Source of the DNA: Scenedesmus sp. ARA3
Lineage: Eukaryota; Chlorophyta; Chlorophyceae; Sphaeropleales; Scenedesmaceae
Length of the DNA stretch: 64,000 bases
Direction of reading: 5' to 3'
Assembly: GCA_004335835.1 (NCBI GenBank)
Contig: RWJK01001904.1
Span: 44,766-108,765, forward strand
Translations under genes and position numbers: made by a program
Notes under the pieces: model-generated
Told to the model about the DNA's origin: nothing
Seen by the model: only the letters and a program-made list of their open reading frames with translations
The model's database searches: none
Shown: positions 49,812-60,908 of the stretch, one piece after another
How the letters are laid out: each line of letters begins with the position of its first letter
Numbering within the stretch: the first letter of the stretch is position 1

Positions 49812-51106
49812 CCACACATCAGCACAGGTAAGGTGCTATGCCACAAGGCAGAGGTTGAAATCATGCACAGGCAGGATCAGGTTTGCACGAGGCATCCACT
49901 CCAACCAGCGCCCATCCCGTGCACCACAGCATAGGACGGCAGCCGTGCCACAGCCACAACCCATGCCATTCACCGGCGATCCCACACACAGCAGAATATT
50001 GCTGAGAGTGACGCCTCGGTGTGGCGTCAAGCAGCTTTACAGACAGCTTGACACTGCTGCTGCTGCTGCTGCTGCTGTTGTTGCCGGCACCACGCACCAG
50101 GTGCCATCCCCGCGCCCTTCCTCCGCACTGCCTCGCCCTTGCCCTTGCCAACAGCAGCAGCAGCAGGCGCCTCATCAGCTGCTTGGTCCCTGCTGCCAGC
50201 AGGCGCCGCATCCGCAACAGCAGCAGCAGCTGCTGCTGGAGCTGCCGGCACAGCAGCAGAGATCTCCTCAATCAGCGGCGTCTCAGCTGCTGCAGCGATG
50301 CCATTAGCTGTGCCATTTGCTGTGCCATTTGCTGTGCCGCTTGCTGCGGCTGGGTGTGCAGCCCTCCACTTGTTGATGAGGTCCATGGACACTGAGCGGA
50401 TGGTGCGACGCGCCTGCAGCAATCGAAGGCCGTGGTTGTTGAAGTGATTGGCTTGCTTGATTGTTTGGTGCTGCGCTCAAGATATGCGTGGCATGAGCAT
50501 TGTGTGCTGGCAGGCAGGCAGTGACTGCCATCAGCAATCGCTTCGATTGGACGCCAGGTCTGTAGGTGTGGCGCCGTACAACACAGACAACAAACATGCG
50601 TACGCCGTCTGCAAATCCCACCAGCCAAGCATGTTGCGCCAGTTGCCTGCTGCTTGCTGCTGTGTTTCCCGCACCTGGATGAGCTGTGTGAGCCGTTTGT
50701 CGGGCATGGTGCGCGCAGCCCAGCCCACCAGGCGCGGTGCCGGCAGCACTGCGTTGAGCAGGATGTATATGCTGCCGCGCGTGATGCTGCCAGCAGCAAA
50801 CACAGTCTGCACGGCAAGTCAGCAGCAGTCGGTTGCGAGCCCTCAGCGCTCGTGTCTGCTCAGCACGGTCCACCTGGCTCGGTGCAGCCGAGCGACATAC
50901 GCGTCATCTGTTGGAACTGATAGGAAAGCATGGTACACGGGGTATCTTGGCCGGCTGTTGTACGCTGCCGCTGCTGCTGCTGCTGCTGCTGCTGCGCCGC
51001 ACCTGGCAGGCCTGGATGAGCTCTGCGCCCTGAGCAGCAGCGCCCGAGGAGGCGTCCTGCTCCAGCGTGTGGAAGTCCACTCTGCGGCAGACAACAGACA
51101 ATGTGT

Positions 51107-51203
<97 letters not shown>

Positions 51204-53500
51204 TATATCAAGTGATAGCATGGGCTTGCTGGCAGCAAACTGCTGACGCTGTTGCTGACATGTGACGCTTTCTTGTCTGAAGGCCGCATGCGTCTGCCAC
51301 GGCTGCCTGCGCATGTCTCGCCGCGCTCACCCGTATGCTGTGGATCCCACCACGTGCAGCGTCATGCGGCCCAGCTCACGCCACATGTCCACCGGCTCAC
51401 TGCAGCAGCAGCAGCAGCAGCAGGACAGGCGCAACCTTATGCATTGACATGCCCTGCAGAGCTCCTCGCACGTGCAGCAACAATCTGGATCAATCCTCCA
51501 GCATGTCAGCAAAAAAAACAAATTTCAAACGCGCACAGGTTTGACCGCACACACGCGCGCGCGCTGCGCCTCACCCGCTGTCTGCTGCAGCCCTCAGGCT
51601 CTGCGCCAGCTGCGCCGCGCTGCTGTCCATGAGCTCCGCGTAGCTCTCCAGGCAGCCCGACTGGAAGGTGGGCTGCCACGCCAGACGCAGCGTGCGCCAG
51701 CGCTCGTCCCTGCATCACAGCATGCCAGGAAGAACACAGGGGCAGCGTTCTGCAGCCTGTGCCATGAATGTAATGTGATACATGTGGTGTGTGCGTCACA
51801 GGCACGTGCGTGCCCAACGCCTCCATGCCCTTGGTCAATCCACCGCGCTAAATGCATAGCATGCAACCTAGCCACCCTCTAACTGACCTCCCAGCACAAC
51901 CCCGCAACGCCTGTTGTGCCTGGTGCCTCATATCATGCATTGGCAGCATGGGTCGCCTCAGCCACACTCCGCAGCAGCGACACTACATGTCACCCCCCTC
52001 CCCCCACCCGCCCCTCACCGCGCCAACACCAGGCCCTAGCTGTTGAAAGCCTGTTGTGCCTGGTGCCTCGTATTATGCAACATCAGCATGCGTCGCCTCA
52101 GCCGCACACAGCAGCGCATCGGCAGCAAGCACCCCCNNNNNNNNCCCTCACCTTGCCACCACCAGGCCCTGGCTGTTGAAGGCCTGTTGTGCCTGGTGCC
52201 ATGTATTATGCAACGGCAGCATGTGTCGCTTCAGCCACACCCCGCAGCAGCAACACCAGTCAACACGCCACCCCACCCCCACCCCACCCCCCTCACCTTG
52301 CCACCACCAGTCCCTGGCTGTTGATCTGGTCGTCCTCGTTGAGCTGCAGCTGGCCCTGGATCACGCGGTTGTTCATGCGGTAGTTGAGCTTGCGCGCAAC
52401 CTCAGGGTCGGCCGTGACCAGCAGCATGGACTTGCCCAGGTACAGCTGCGGCGCGAGGAGTGAGGGGGAAAAGAGTGAGGGGTGGGGTGGGAAAAGAGTG
52501 AGAGGCGAGGTGACTGCATCTGCCTGAAAGACACAGAGGTGCAGTTGATCCCTGCACACAGCGCTGCTGGTGCAACATACCCGGACAAACCAAGAAGGGA
52601 AGCTGCACAGTACAGCTAGCAGCCACAGCTGCAGCAGGTGGGTTTGCAGCAGGCTGGGATTGCAGCCAGGCTCAAGCCTCATCAAAGCCTCACTGGCTCA
52701 CCTTGAAGGTCTTGCCGTAGCGCAGCCTGCACTGCATCATGTACTCGTGCAGGCCCATGCGGAAGATGGGCAGCAGGTTGCCAATGAAAGGCGGCGCAAA
52801 GGGGCCTGAGGGAGGGGGGGTAGGGGTGGCGGTGATGTGGGGGATGAGAGGCGTGGGTGGTGCGGCCATGTGCAGTGTGGGTGCGAGTGTAGACACAAAG
52901 GATTGCGTTTGGTGTCATGCACGCAGCAACGAGTGTGACCACTTTGTGCAGGGGAGGGGGGGGAGGGGGGGGGGTAGTGCAGTGCATGTGTTGGCGACAT
53001 GTGCTGAGACTGCAGGGGTGGCTGGTTGAACATCAGCAAGCTGTGCACTCACTTGAACAATGCGCATGCCAACATGCACTGTGTGCGTGACAGGAGATGC
53101 AAGCTGAGCACACTTGAGCAATGTGCAAGCATACTCAGCTATCTGCGCAGGTGGTGCATCTTCTTCTGATGTCACGCAGTTGCAGCCACATGCGTGTGGT
53201 GGCACTTGCAACTGCCTACCTGGGATGTGCCGGTACTGCCAGCGGTTCTTCAGCCATGGCGACAGACAGGCAACCACTGCCTGCATGACACAACAACCAC
53301 TGTCACTGACATCGCCGAGGGACGCTTGACAACCAAGGTGCAACAACCCCGCTCTGCTGCTGCCAGCAGTGCTGCTGCTGCTCCTGATGAAGATGTCGCA
53401 GTTGGCAATGGCATGTACAAAGGCCTGACGCTTTAATGAGTGCCAACCTATGTAACAATATTGCGCAACGCACCAGGGCGATCACCAGGAGGGGCAGCAT
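46988..53500 (-). CDS. Cytochrome P450 monooxygenase, ER-anchored
   Basis: Seventeen exons: 53500-53474, 53280-53220, 52805-52702, 52445-52297, 51709-51575, 51399-51331, 51081-51003, 50806-50675, 50413-50098, 49713-49646, 49359-49326, 49063-48927, 48428-48324, 48128-48021, 47694-47630, 47426-47399, 47128-46988; 585 residues. The N-terminal anchor MLPLLVIALAVVACLSPWL is followed by the IPGPFAPPFIGN hinge. The C-helix WRTLR, I-helix oxygen site AGYETT (391-396), K-helix ExxR (Glu447-Arg450), FRPERW and the heme loop PFGSGARMCIG (Cys531) are all present. Residues about 275-355 (exon 9) form an Ala-rich insert with a repeated ANGT block. Heme Cys531 lies in a 28-nt micro-exon. Introns contain two long CAG tracts, two tandem duplications of exon tails with donors, and an 8-N gap. 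It oxidises an unknown small molecule; the P450 subfamily was not assigned. Confidence 0.93.
47698..47741. repeat. CAG run at P450 exon 15 acceptor
   Basis: About 14 CAG units on the plus strand; on the coding strand (CTG)n runs directly into the CTGCAG acceptor of exon 15. Confidence 0.9.
48661..48957 (-). repeat. Tandem array copying P450 exon 12 tail and 5' splice site
   Basis: The plus-strand word CGCACCTGGTCCAGGTCC, which is the exon 12 end plus donor (coding GACCTGGACCAG then GTGCGA), occurs at 48733, 48826 and 48922. Units are 93 and 96 bp, plus a partial copy from 48661. Only the copy at 48922 is joined to the body of exon 12; the other two lie in intron 12. Each extra copy also has an acceptor-like GCAG before TGGCCTACAAG. 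Confidence 0.9.
49717..49809. repeat. Pure (CAG)31 tract in P450 intron 9
   Basis: Thirty-one uninterrupted CAG units; on the coding strand (CTG)31 ends in the CTGCAG acceptor of exon 10 with no other polypyrimidine tract. Confidence 0.95.
51107..51202. repeat. Pure (CAG)32 tract in P450 intron 6
   Basis: Thirty-two uninterrupted CAG units. On the coding strand the (CTG)32 tract lies about 25 nt before the exon 7 acceptor (CTGCCGCAG at 51082). Confidence 0.95.
51890..52323 (-). repeat. Tandem array copying P450 exon 4 tail and 5' splice site
   Basis: Three copies of a 133-140 bp unit; CTGTTGTGCCTGGTGCC starts at 51911, 52051 and 52184. Each unit includes the exon 4 end plus donor (coding CTGGTGGTGGCAAG then GTGAGG; slightly decayed in the copy near 52017). 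Only the 52297 copy is joined to the body of exon 4. The 8-base N gap lies inside the middle unit. Confidence 0.88.
52137..52144. other. Assembly gap (8 N)
   Basis: Eight N bases inside the tandem array of P450 intron 4. The true unit number and length here are therefore uncertain. Confidence 0.95.
52951..52974. repeat. G-run in P450 intron 2
   Basis: Runs of G (GGGGAGGGGGGGGAGGGGGG) on the plus strand, so C-rich on the coding strand a short way upstream of the exon 3 acceptor. It could form a G-quadruplex in DNA. Confidence 0.7.
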
Positions 53501-55045
53501 GGTGAACGCGAGGTAATCTCCCGAACTTTGCTTCAGCCCTTTCGCAGCTGCTGCGGCTGATGGGAACAGTCTTTGAGGACTTTTTGTCACGTGTTTCCTG
53601 GCCCAATTGGCTTTTGCACCTGCTTTACTCAAGACACGCAGCTGCTGCCGTCGTCAGCAAGAGGATCATGAGGTGTTCGCTGCAGCAAAACCAATAAGAC
53701 GCATAAGGAATGAACCGCCGCGTAGTATGGCCACACACCAACCACAGAACAGTCGGCATAACACTTCATCAGTAAAATCGGTGATGATGACACCGCAACA
53801 GCGGGAGCTCCACGTGACTGGGCCTCACCTATTGCGGTGCGCGGCAGAGTGTGTACGGTCTTCACCATTGGTAGAGACTGCGAACGTTCTCTGCAGTGTT
53901 GCTGCCTTGGTCACAGGTCACTCTGTCCCGCTTGCAGTGGCTGTGCTGCTGATGCGTCTGGTCAGGCTGACCGCTGCTTAAGGGTATGCAGCTCGACTGC
54001 AGTAGGACGGAATTTATCAGAAAAAGACAATAGTCACAAGCAAGCTGAGCAACGCATTGTAGGACCAAAAGGGACCCGCCTGGACGCTTCTGGCCCAGAA
54101 GGGTCCACGCGGGTCCTTCTTATCCAATGCTGAGTTGTACGCACAAGTAGCTTATTGTCATGGTGGCTGATGGTGATACCACCAACCAACACCAGGCTGC
54201 TGAATACCCTTGAAGCTTTGGTCTTGTGCATGTGTCTGTTTCAAGCGGTACAGGAGACTACAGCAGCTGCTGTCACCTGCGTGACGGCAGGCCAGCATCC
54301 ACACTGCTGCGCAAAACGGCATCTCGCTCCAATTCTCAACAGTGGCAGCAGCACTCTGCCCAATAAGCACTGGAACTGTGCCACATCACCACACCAACTG
54401 TGGTGGCGCCACGGTTTCCGTTCTGGCACCAGCAATGCATAACAGCAATGTTTCGATTGCGGACGCATGCATAACACCATGCATATACTGAACTGAGTGT
54501 GTCATCAGGCCTCGGCAAAACAATGGACGCATGGGCGCATGCGCAGACAGCCCAGCAGACAAGACAGGTTCATGAATATTCCCAGTGGTTCCTCCTCACC
54601 TCCTACAAGCATGCACAATGTGTAGCAAGCCGCAAACATGTGACAACTGCAACATTCAATGAACTCATGATCCACCCTGCACTGGACTCCTGCACTAAGC
54701 CAACAGATGCATAGCTCTCAACAATGACCAAGCGAGGGATGCAGCACACGGCACGGCTGGCGTTCCAATCTCGCCTGAACCTGGAAGCTGCGAGCAGCAG
54801 CAAACAGCGCCATACCCTGCTGCAGAACATGCCCACGCTGCCTGGAAAAAGGAGACGGCGCGCACCAGCAACGCCACTGCATGCTTTGGCATCTTAAGTC
54901 CCCAAATAGCAGCAGCGCCCACCAGCACAACCAGCCAGCACGCCTCAAAGAACTTCCACAGCAGCTGCCCTGCTTCTTACCAGAAGCTGCTGCTGCTGCT
55001 GCTGCTGCTGCCTCACGATCCACCTCAAATCCAGCGCCAGAAGCC
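53501..55045. other. Spacer between P450 5' end and transaldolase-like 3' end
   Basis: About 1.5 kb between two minus-strand genes, holding the P450 promoter. A near-perfect hairpin lies at 54067-54121. No gene was recognised on either strand. Confidence 0.4.
54067..54121. repeat. 27-bp-arm near-palindromic hairpin
   Basis: The left arm 54067-54093 (GGGACCCGCCTGGAC...) and right arm 54094-54121 are inverse complements with about four mismatches and almost no loop. It resembles a MITE remnant or small-RNA precursor; no target duplication was identified. Confidence 0.8.
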
Positions 55046-58000
55046 TCACTCATTGCCCGTGGCCATGGTCTTGAAGTAGGGCAGCACTGTCTCCACGTCC
55101 CGCACCAGCCCCGCCAGCCCCTGCGCCAGCAGCTCACTGCCGCACGGCCCCAGCATCTCATTAAACTGCGCCTCACTGATAGCCCCCATGTTTGCCAGGT
55201 CGCTGGCAGCAGCAGCAGCGGGCGACAGCATGCGCTCGATGCCGTCCTCTTCACTGGCGGATGCGGCGGACAGCCCGCTGTTGTAGCCCTGCAGTGTGAA
55301 GAGTAACAGGATGCACACTCAGCACAAGCACAGTGCAACATAATGCGCCCTCACATGTCCAGATAGGGACCCAGCCACCATGGCTGCACATCTTGAGACT
55401 TAAATGACCTGCTCTGGTTCTCATGCTACTTGCTGTGATATAGAAATCATTTTCATAGATAAGATTCGTAGTTAAGATTCATAGATAAGATTCATTTTCA
55501 TAGATAAGATTTGTTGTCACCTGCAGCGTGGGCGTTGCCTCCAGGTCTCCCATGACCTTGGCGGTGAGCACCAGGTAGTCGCAGCCAGCCAGCGCCAGTG
55601 CGTCTACAGCAGCAGCAGCAGCAGCAGCACGGTGCGGTACACACGGCAGCAGCAGCAGCATGCGGACAACAGACGGTCAGAGGGAACAGCACTGATGAGA
55701 CCTTTGATTGCTTGCAGGCACTGAGTCACAAGCACACAACCGTGTGGCTGGATGTGCGATTGCAATCCTCCTGCTGCTGCTTTGGCTGCCAGCCAGAAGG
55801 TGGCCATCTGACGCAAAACCAAACAAGCATGGACACAGTGCACAGCTGCTGGTGGCTTCAGCAATTGATGTAGATAAGAAGTGGTCATCCTCAAGGTTGT
55901 TAGGTTCGGCAAAATGTTGTTTCATTCATCAGCAGCCACCAGCAGCATCCTACGCCGTGCACATCAAGCATCGCACCGCACCACCAACTTATTCAGCCCA
56001 GTCTCTGCAGGCAACTACATTCCTGTAAAGCACACTGCCCAACATATCATTCCGGTGCAATATGTTCACAATACAGACGGCACACAGCTGCGCACGCAAG
56101 CCTGCAGTGCCGCACCCCTCCCCTAGCACTGCCTACAGCGCTGAGTACACCCCCTGCCCCCCTCCTGCAACCCCCTAGCAGCAGGCACCACCGCCACCCG
56201 CACCATCTGCTGTGCGCAGGCCGCTGGCCATGAGCTGCGTCTTGGGGTGGTACTTCTTGATGTAGCCGTACAGCTGGCTGGCCAGCCGCACGCCCGTGTC
56301 CACGCCGCTGCTGGCGCCGCTGTCCTCACGAGGACCCTGCGGCAGCAGCAGCGGAGCAGCACGGCACAGGAGAGACGTGTGCAGCAGGTTTCAGCATGCG
56401 TAGGCGATGGTTACAAAGCTGCAGTGGTGTTGGGTGTGCGCGTGCATGTGCGGGGCGTGCGGCGGCAGACACGCAGCCACGCCGTGCGCTGCATCACACT
56501 CGCTGAGCCCAAAATGATAATGTCAAAGGCTAAGCGCAGCAGGCTGCTGCTGTGGCGACACCTGTCACTGCAGCTGGCCAACATGCCCGCAGGTGCACAA
56601 TCCTAGCGGCAACAGGCGACAGCCCAGTGTGCAGCTGCTGAGCCATCGCAACAGCTCATTACACTTTGCCTGCTGCTGCTGCTGCTGCCGCCAAGCACGG
56701 CGGCGCTCACGTGTGGGTCCCTGATCACTCCCGGGTGCTTGTTGTACCAGTCCCGGGTGCGGCCCACGTTGGGCTGCACCACGCTGATGCCCGCCTGCGC
56801 TGCAGCCACGCCCTGCACAAAGCTGCAGAGTTGCAAGTGAAGATAGAGCAGGTGCAGCAGCAGGCAGGCAGTGAAGCCGTGAACGGCAGCGTGGCGTGGT
56901 TGGCCAGAGCGGCGCAAGGCAGAGTGTGCTGGTAGCTCAATGCAGGCATACACGCAGTTAGGAGCTATTTGTACTCGCCTCTGTGTTTCTGCCTGCTGAG
57001 GCATGTAGTATGCTTGCACCATGCCCCCTGCGCTGGTTGCCGTGCGCACACACGTCCAGCGTCCGCCTTGCAGCACCATGTGCCACATACCCCACACTGC
57101 AAACGCACACCCGCACCACCACCACCACCACCACCACCACCACCACCACCACCACCAACAACAACACCAGCAGCAGCGCACACCCTGATCCCGCACGACG
57201 GCCTAGCAGCACCAAGTGCCACACACCACACACACCATACACGCAGCAGCGGCAGCATCCGCACCTGTAGATGTGGAAGGCCTGCGTGGCCACGCCCTGC
57301 TTCTCCAGCTCCGCTGCCGCCTGGATGCCTGCCCATGTGGCGGGCACCCTCAGGATGAGCTTGTCAGGGGCCACGCCCACCTCGCGGTACAGCGCCAGCA
57401 GCGAGCGCGCACGCGCCAGCATGCCGTCTGCAGGGGCACGACAGAAGTGCAAGACACACAATACACACCAGCAGGATCATCAGAATCGACAGAGTCAAGT
57501 GTCTTGCTTGCAGGCACACTGCACAGGGACGAGGAGAGGTGGCATGCGCGTATCGTGCGTAGCAAGCTGTGATGCCCGCTGTGCTTGCTGGATCGGCGTG
57601 CAACTCTGCTGCTGTTTGCAATATGTGCGTGTCACCCTGTCATGAAGCTGTCTGTTCATGCAAGCAAACTCTGACGCTGTGCTGCTGGGGTAAGCAGCCC
57701 CTTGCATGCCGCATCCTGCACCAGCATTTGCTGATAGCCCTGCCACTAGCATACCAGCATGGTGGGAAGCAAGCCACCGCTGTGAACAACTGCAACCCAC
57801 CCTTGTCTTTTGCAAGGCGCGGATCGATCTCTGTACAGATGCGCCCCTCCACTTGGTTTGCCAGCAGCGATCCCACATTGGTCAAAGCCTTGTCAAGCTG
57901 GCACGACAGCCTGCACGCGGCACAGCCCTTACATGAGTGTTCATCGGTTGGTGCGTTTGAGAGCTTGTCCTAGAGGGATGCTGCTGCTGGGCAGAGCTGG

Positions 58001-58496
58001 ATTCAACCTGCTCAGCTCACCTGGCATCCCCCTTCTGTGCAAGGCACTTGTCGTAGTTCAGAGACGCAGCGATGGCGTTCTGCAAACAAATGCACAACAA
58101 AGATACGTCAGGAACAGTCCCAACGCGGGGATGCAGCGCCAATGAGCGTCCTGAGATGCGTCCCGAGCTGCTGCACCGTTACACCCAGTCAGCATGCCCT
58201 GATCTGCACCACTGCGACCTCACCTGGTACGGCTTCATACCCAGCTGCTCGTTGGAAAGGATCCAGCTCAGCAGCAGCGAGGAGACGGTTGCAGCTTTGG
58301 GCTGCACGCTGGACTCCAGCATCAGAGTGTCGGGCACTACGTTGCTCATGCGCGACAGCGCCTGCAGCGTGTTTGCTGAAGTCACAGATGAAGGAGACTT
58401 GTACGCTGCTGTGGCAACGATGCGAGGTGCTACACGTGATGATCTCCGCGCAAACGAGCCAGCGGAGACCGATCTGTGCTGTGCTGCAAGCGACAT
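55046..58496 (-). CDS. Plastid transaldolase-like protein lacking the catalytic lysine
   Basis: Eight exons: 58496-58224, 58079-58021, 57910-57801, 57427-57265, 56822-56711, 56336-56204, 55603-55521, 55288-55046; 391 residues. A Ser/Arg/Ala-rich plastid leader (about 35 residues) precedes a barrel of the plant transaldolase type: NVVPDT, AATVSSLLLS, NVGSLLANQVEGRICTEID, PATWAGIQAA, VGRTRDWYNKHPG, LMASGLRTAD and LALAGCDYLVLTAKVM. Transaldolase moves a three-carbon unit between sugar phosphates through a Schiff base on the Lys of K-[IL]-x-[AP]-T-W. Here residue 174 is Arg (LRVPATW, codon AGG), so classical activity is unlikely. The rest of the barrel is kept, suggesting a non-catalytic or altered role. 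Exon 7 starts after a (CTG)nTAG acceptor. Intron 4 has a (CAC)n tract. Confidence 0.85.
57114..57157. repeat. (CAC)n microsatellite in transaldolase-like intron 4
   Basis: About 14 CAC/ACC units, giving (GTG)n on the coding strand, which offers many weak GT donor-like sites. Confidence 0.9.
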
Positions 58497-58812
58497 CTTG
58501 TCGATATTACGTAAATACCCTGATCAGAACAGGCGTGCTGAAACAAGGGCGTGCCAGGCAAGGATACCAGACTCCGACAGCAGCTCGCAAGCTTCACAAA
58601 GCTGCAAAAGCAAACAATTTGTCGCAAAAAAACTATAAACGCTGATCTGCAACCAATGGCCTATGCTGGCTGCCGCTAGGCGCATGGAAGCAGAGCAGGT
58701 GTTAGCCAGCTGTGATAACAACGTAATCGCGACGTACACTCATTGCAGCCGTAGGCTTGCGCTCGTTCTGCCCTATCTCACGTGGACGGCTTTAAAACGT
58801 TGAAGAGGCGAC
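58497..58812. promoter_or_regulatory. Divergent promoter, transaldolase-like (-) / GCK-like (+)
   Basis: 316 bp between the two proposed start codons; no distinct element recognised. Confidence 0.4.
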
Positions 58813-59774
58813 ATGGGAAGCAGCACAAGTACTGCACAGCTGCAGCAGCAGCAGCAACAACAGCAGCAACAGCAGCAGCAGGAGCAGCAGCTACAACCAC
58901 AGGTGTGCCACAGACGGTCCGATTGTCCAATCAACCCAGACGGTCTGCAACGCTGATATGTATGGGTATGTGCAGCAGGAAGAGCCATGCGGCGACTGTG
59001 CATACGAGAAGATCATGCAGGAAGGAGTCTGCAGAACAGAGTTCATGGTGGGTGGGATTCAGCAGGCTGCTTGCTGTTCAACCAGAGTTCACAGTTCTCG
59101 CAGCAGCAGACCATACAACTGCTGCTAGCTGCTAGCGTGCACGTTGTATCACTACTCTGGCTGATTGCACGCTTTGCTGCCCAACTGGATCGTAGGCATT
59201 TGATACCTGCTACGAAGCTGCCCAAGCTAGGAACGAGGATGAGCAGGCATGCATGCGCTTGGTGAGCTGGCTGGTGGCCTGCTGTAGGCTTGCTGTTTTA
59301 TACTGTAGCGCTGGCCTGCAGCTTGCATAAGGCGGCAGCGCAGCAGCTGGGTGGACAAGCATCAGCACTGCCTGCAGACCACAACCTGTTGTTGCAGATG
59401 CTTGATGTTGCCCGACCTCAGCCGGCCTTCCTCTCGGTGTTGATTGAGCAGTATCACTTATGTCTCTGTGTCGCTTCATGCACGGATGTGCACCCTGTGC
59501 ATTGGTGCACAAGCCCAGCACAGCAGCAGGGCACAGCAGCTCAACATTGGATGTGCCGCTGCCTGCCTTCACAGGCGGCGCACACTAGCAGCGCATCGGC
59601 CGCATGTCACTTCTGCTGGACTAACCGCAAGTCTGCTGCTCACCTGCCTGCGTGCCTTCCCCTGCCTGCTGATCCGTGCTATGCTTTGCGCTGTGTCAGT
59701 GGGACAAGTTTCGAGAATGCATGAAGAACCGTGCAACCCTGGACCACGTTGTCAAGGAGGCTATGGGTGGCTGA
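58813..59774 (+). CDS. Small GCK-domain-like Cys protein
   Basis: Three short exons: 58813-58902, 58976-59047, 59700-59774, all joined in phase 0; 78 residues. After a Gln-rich start (MGSSTSTAQL then a CAG-coded Gln run), the core reads EEPCGDCAYEKIMQEGVC, then FMWDKFRECMKNR, placing Cys at 35, 38, 49 and 61. This spacing (CxxC, then G-x-C, then W..F..C) resembles the plant GCK domain, a small helical Cys domain related to CHCH-type mitochondrial proteins. The assignment was made by eye. Intron 2 is long (652 nt) for so small a gene, and exon 3 follows a GTGTCAG acceptor. Alternative acceptor 58978/58979 would drop one Gln. The individual exons are too short to be noticed by frame length. Confidence 0.62.
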
Positions 59775-60908
59775 GGCAGCAGCACCAGCAAGCTTGAGCA
59801 GCAACAACCCCTCACGCGTCACACCTGCAGGCCATGCGGCTGCTATTCAGCCGGCACAGGCCATCAGTCCCTTCAGCACGGCAGCAGCAGCTGCCTGCTG
59901 CACCCACGCAGCTGCTGCTGCCAGCTGCAGCGCGCCTGCATGCATCCTGGTACTGCAGTGCCCAGGTTGTGGCAGGCAGCTGCCGGCTGGATGGCTGCTG
60001 ATGCAGCAGCGCTGCGCCAACAGCACCGCATGTGCTGCTGTTCAGCAGCAGCACAAGCAGGGCCTCAGCACCACGCATGACCCAGCAGCGGAGCGCGGTT
60101 ATGCAGCAGCAACAGAAGCTGCAGCAGCAGGGCAGCACTGCACGGCACCTAGCAGTTGGCACTGCGCAGCTGCAGTTGTGGTGCTTGGCTGGATTCTGGA
60201 GTACAGGCAGGGATGCTTTACATGCTCCCTCGTTGCCAGCCAAGTTTGAGTACATGGCATGTACTACATGCATGTGATGCATGCCGCAGCGAACCATGCT
60301 GGAGAAAGACTAGGAACGGGCGAGTTTTGGTTGGTATGACCAACAGCATTGAGCAGGAAGTGCATGTACGATAGGGCATCTGGTATCTTTTGCAGCTGGG
60401 TGCCAATCCGAACAGTACATCAAATCACGGCCCGGGAACCCTACTTGTTACTTGAGGAGTGACACAACGCCTATACAAGTACAGACTGCATCAACGTGTT
60501 TTATATTGCTATAATAAGCAAAAAAAAGCGCTACACCGCTGACAACCCTCTCACGGCATACTTGGCACTACTGGTTGTTGCCTTTGTCGCTGGACGAACT
60601 GTGCTGTGCGCAGCTGGTTTTCACAGCTTGATTTGACTATATACGTGCTCTTCTACAAAAGTATCCGGCCTACAGTCAAGCGTACCGCCTGGTGACGAAG
60701 CTCCGCGGTGACAGAGTTTTGGCGGTGCTCACTGGCGGGAACTGCTTTCTTCGCTCCTCCTACAGCAATAGCTATCGCTTCAAGGTATGACAGTTTGTTT
60801 TTTGTTGCTTTATGTGTTTCGGCAAGCTGCAGGAGAATTGCACACTCACTCGCCATCTCTTCCCGTTCTTCTGGTTGACAGGTGCCGAACTGTAGACGAA
60901 CAGTAGCG
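59775..60908. other. Spacer before the FG-repeat gene
   Basis: About 1.1 kb. The first part is CAG-rich probable 3' UTR; the second is AT-richer. A minus-strand frame of about 66 codons after an ATG (60853-60653) lacks homology and introns and was not called. Confidence 0.4.

Noticed and set aside
49608..49864. Long Ala, Ser or Cys homopolymer frames over the CAG tracts
   Set aside because: They are translations of a triplet repeat located in an intron, not genes.
60653..60853. Minus-strand frame starting MASECAILLQLAE upstream of the FG-repeat gene
   Set aside because: No recognised family, no splice context and short length; most likely chance frame in the 5' region.
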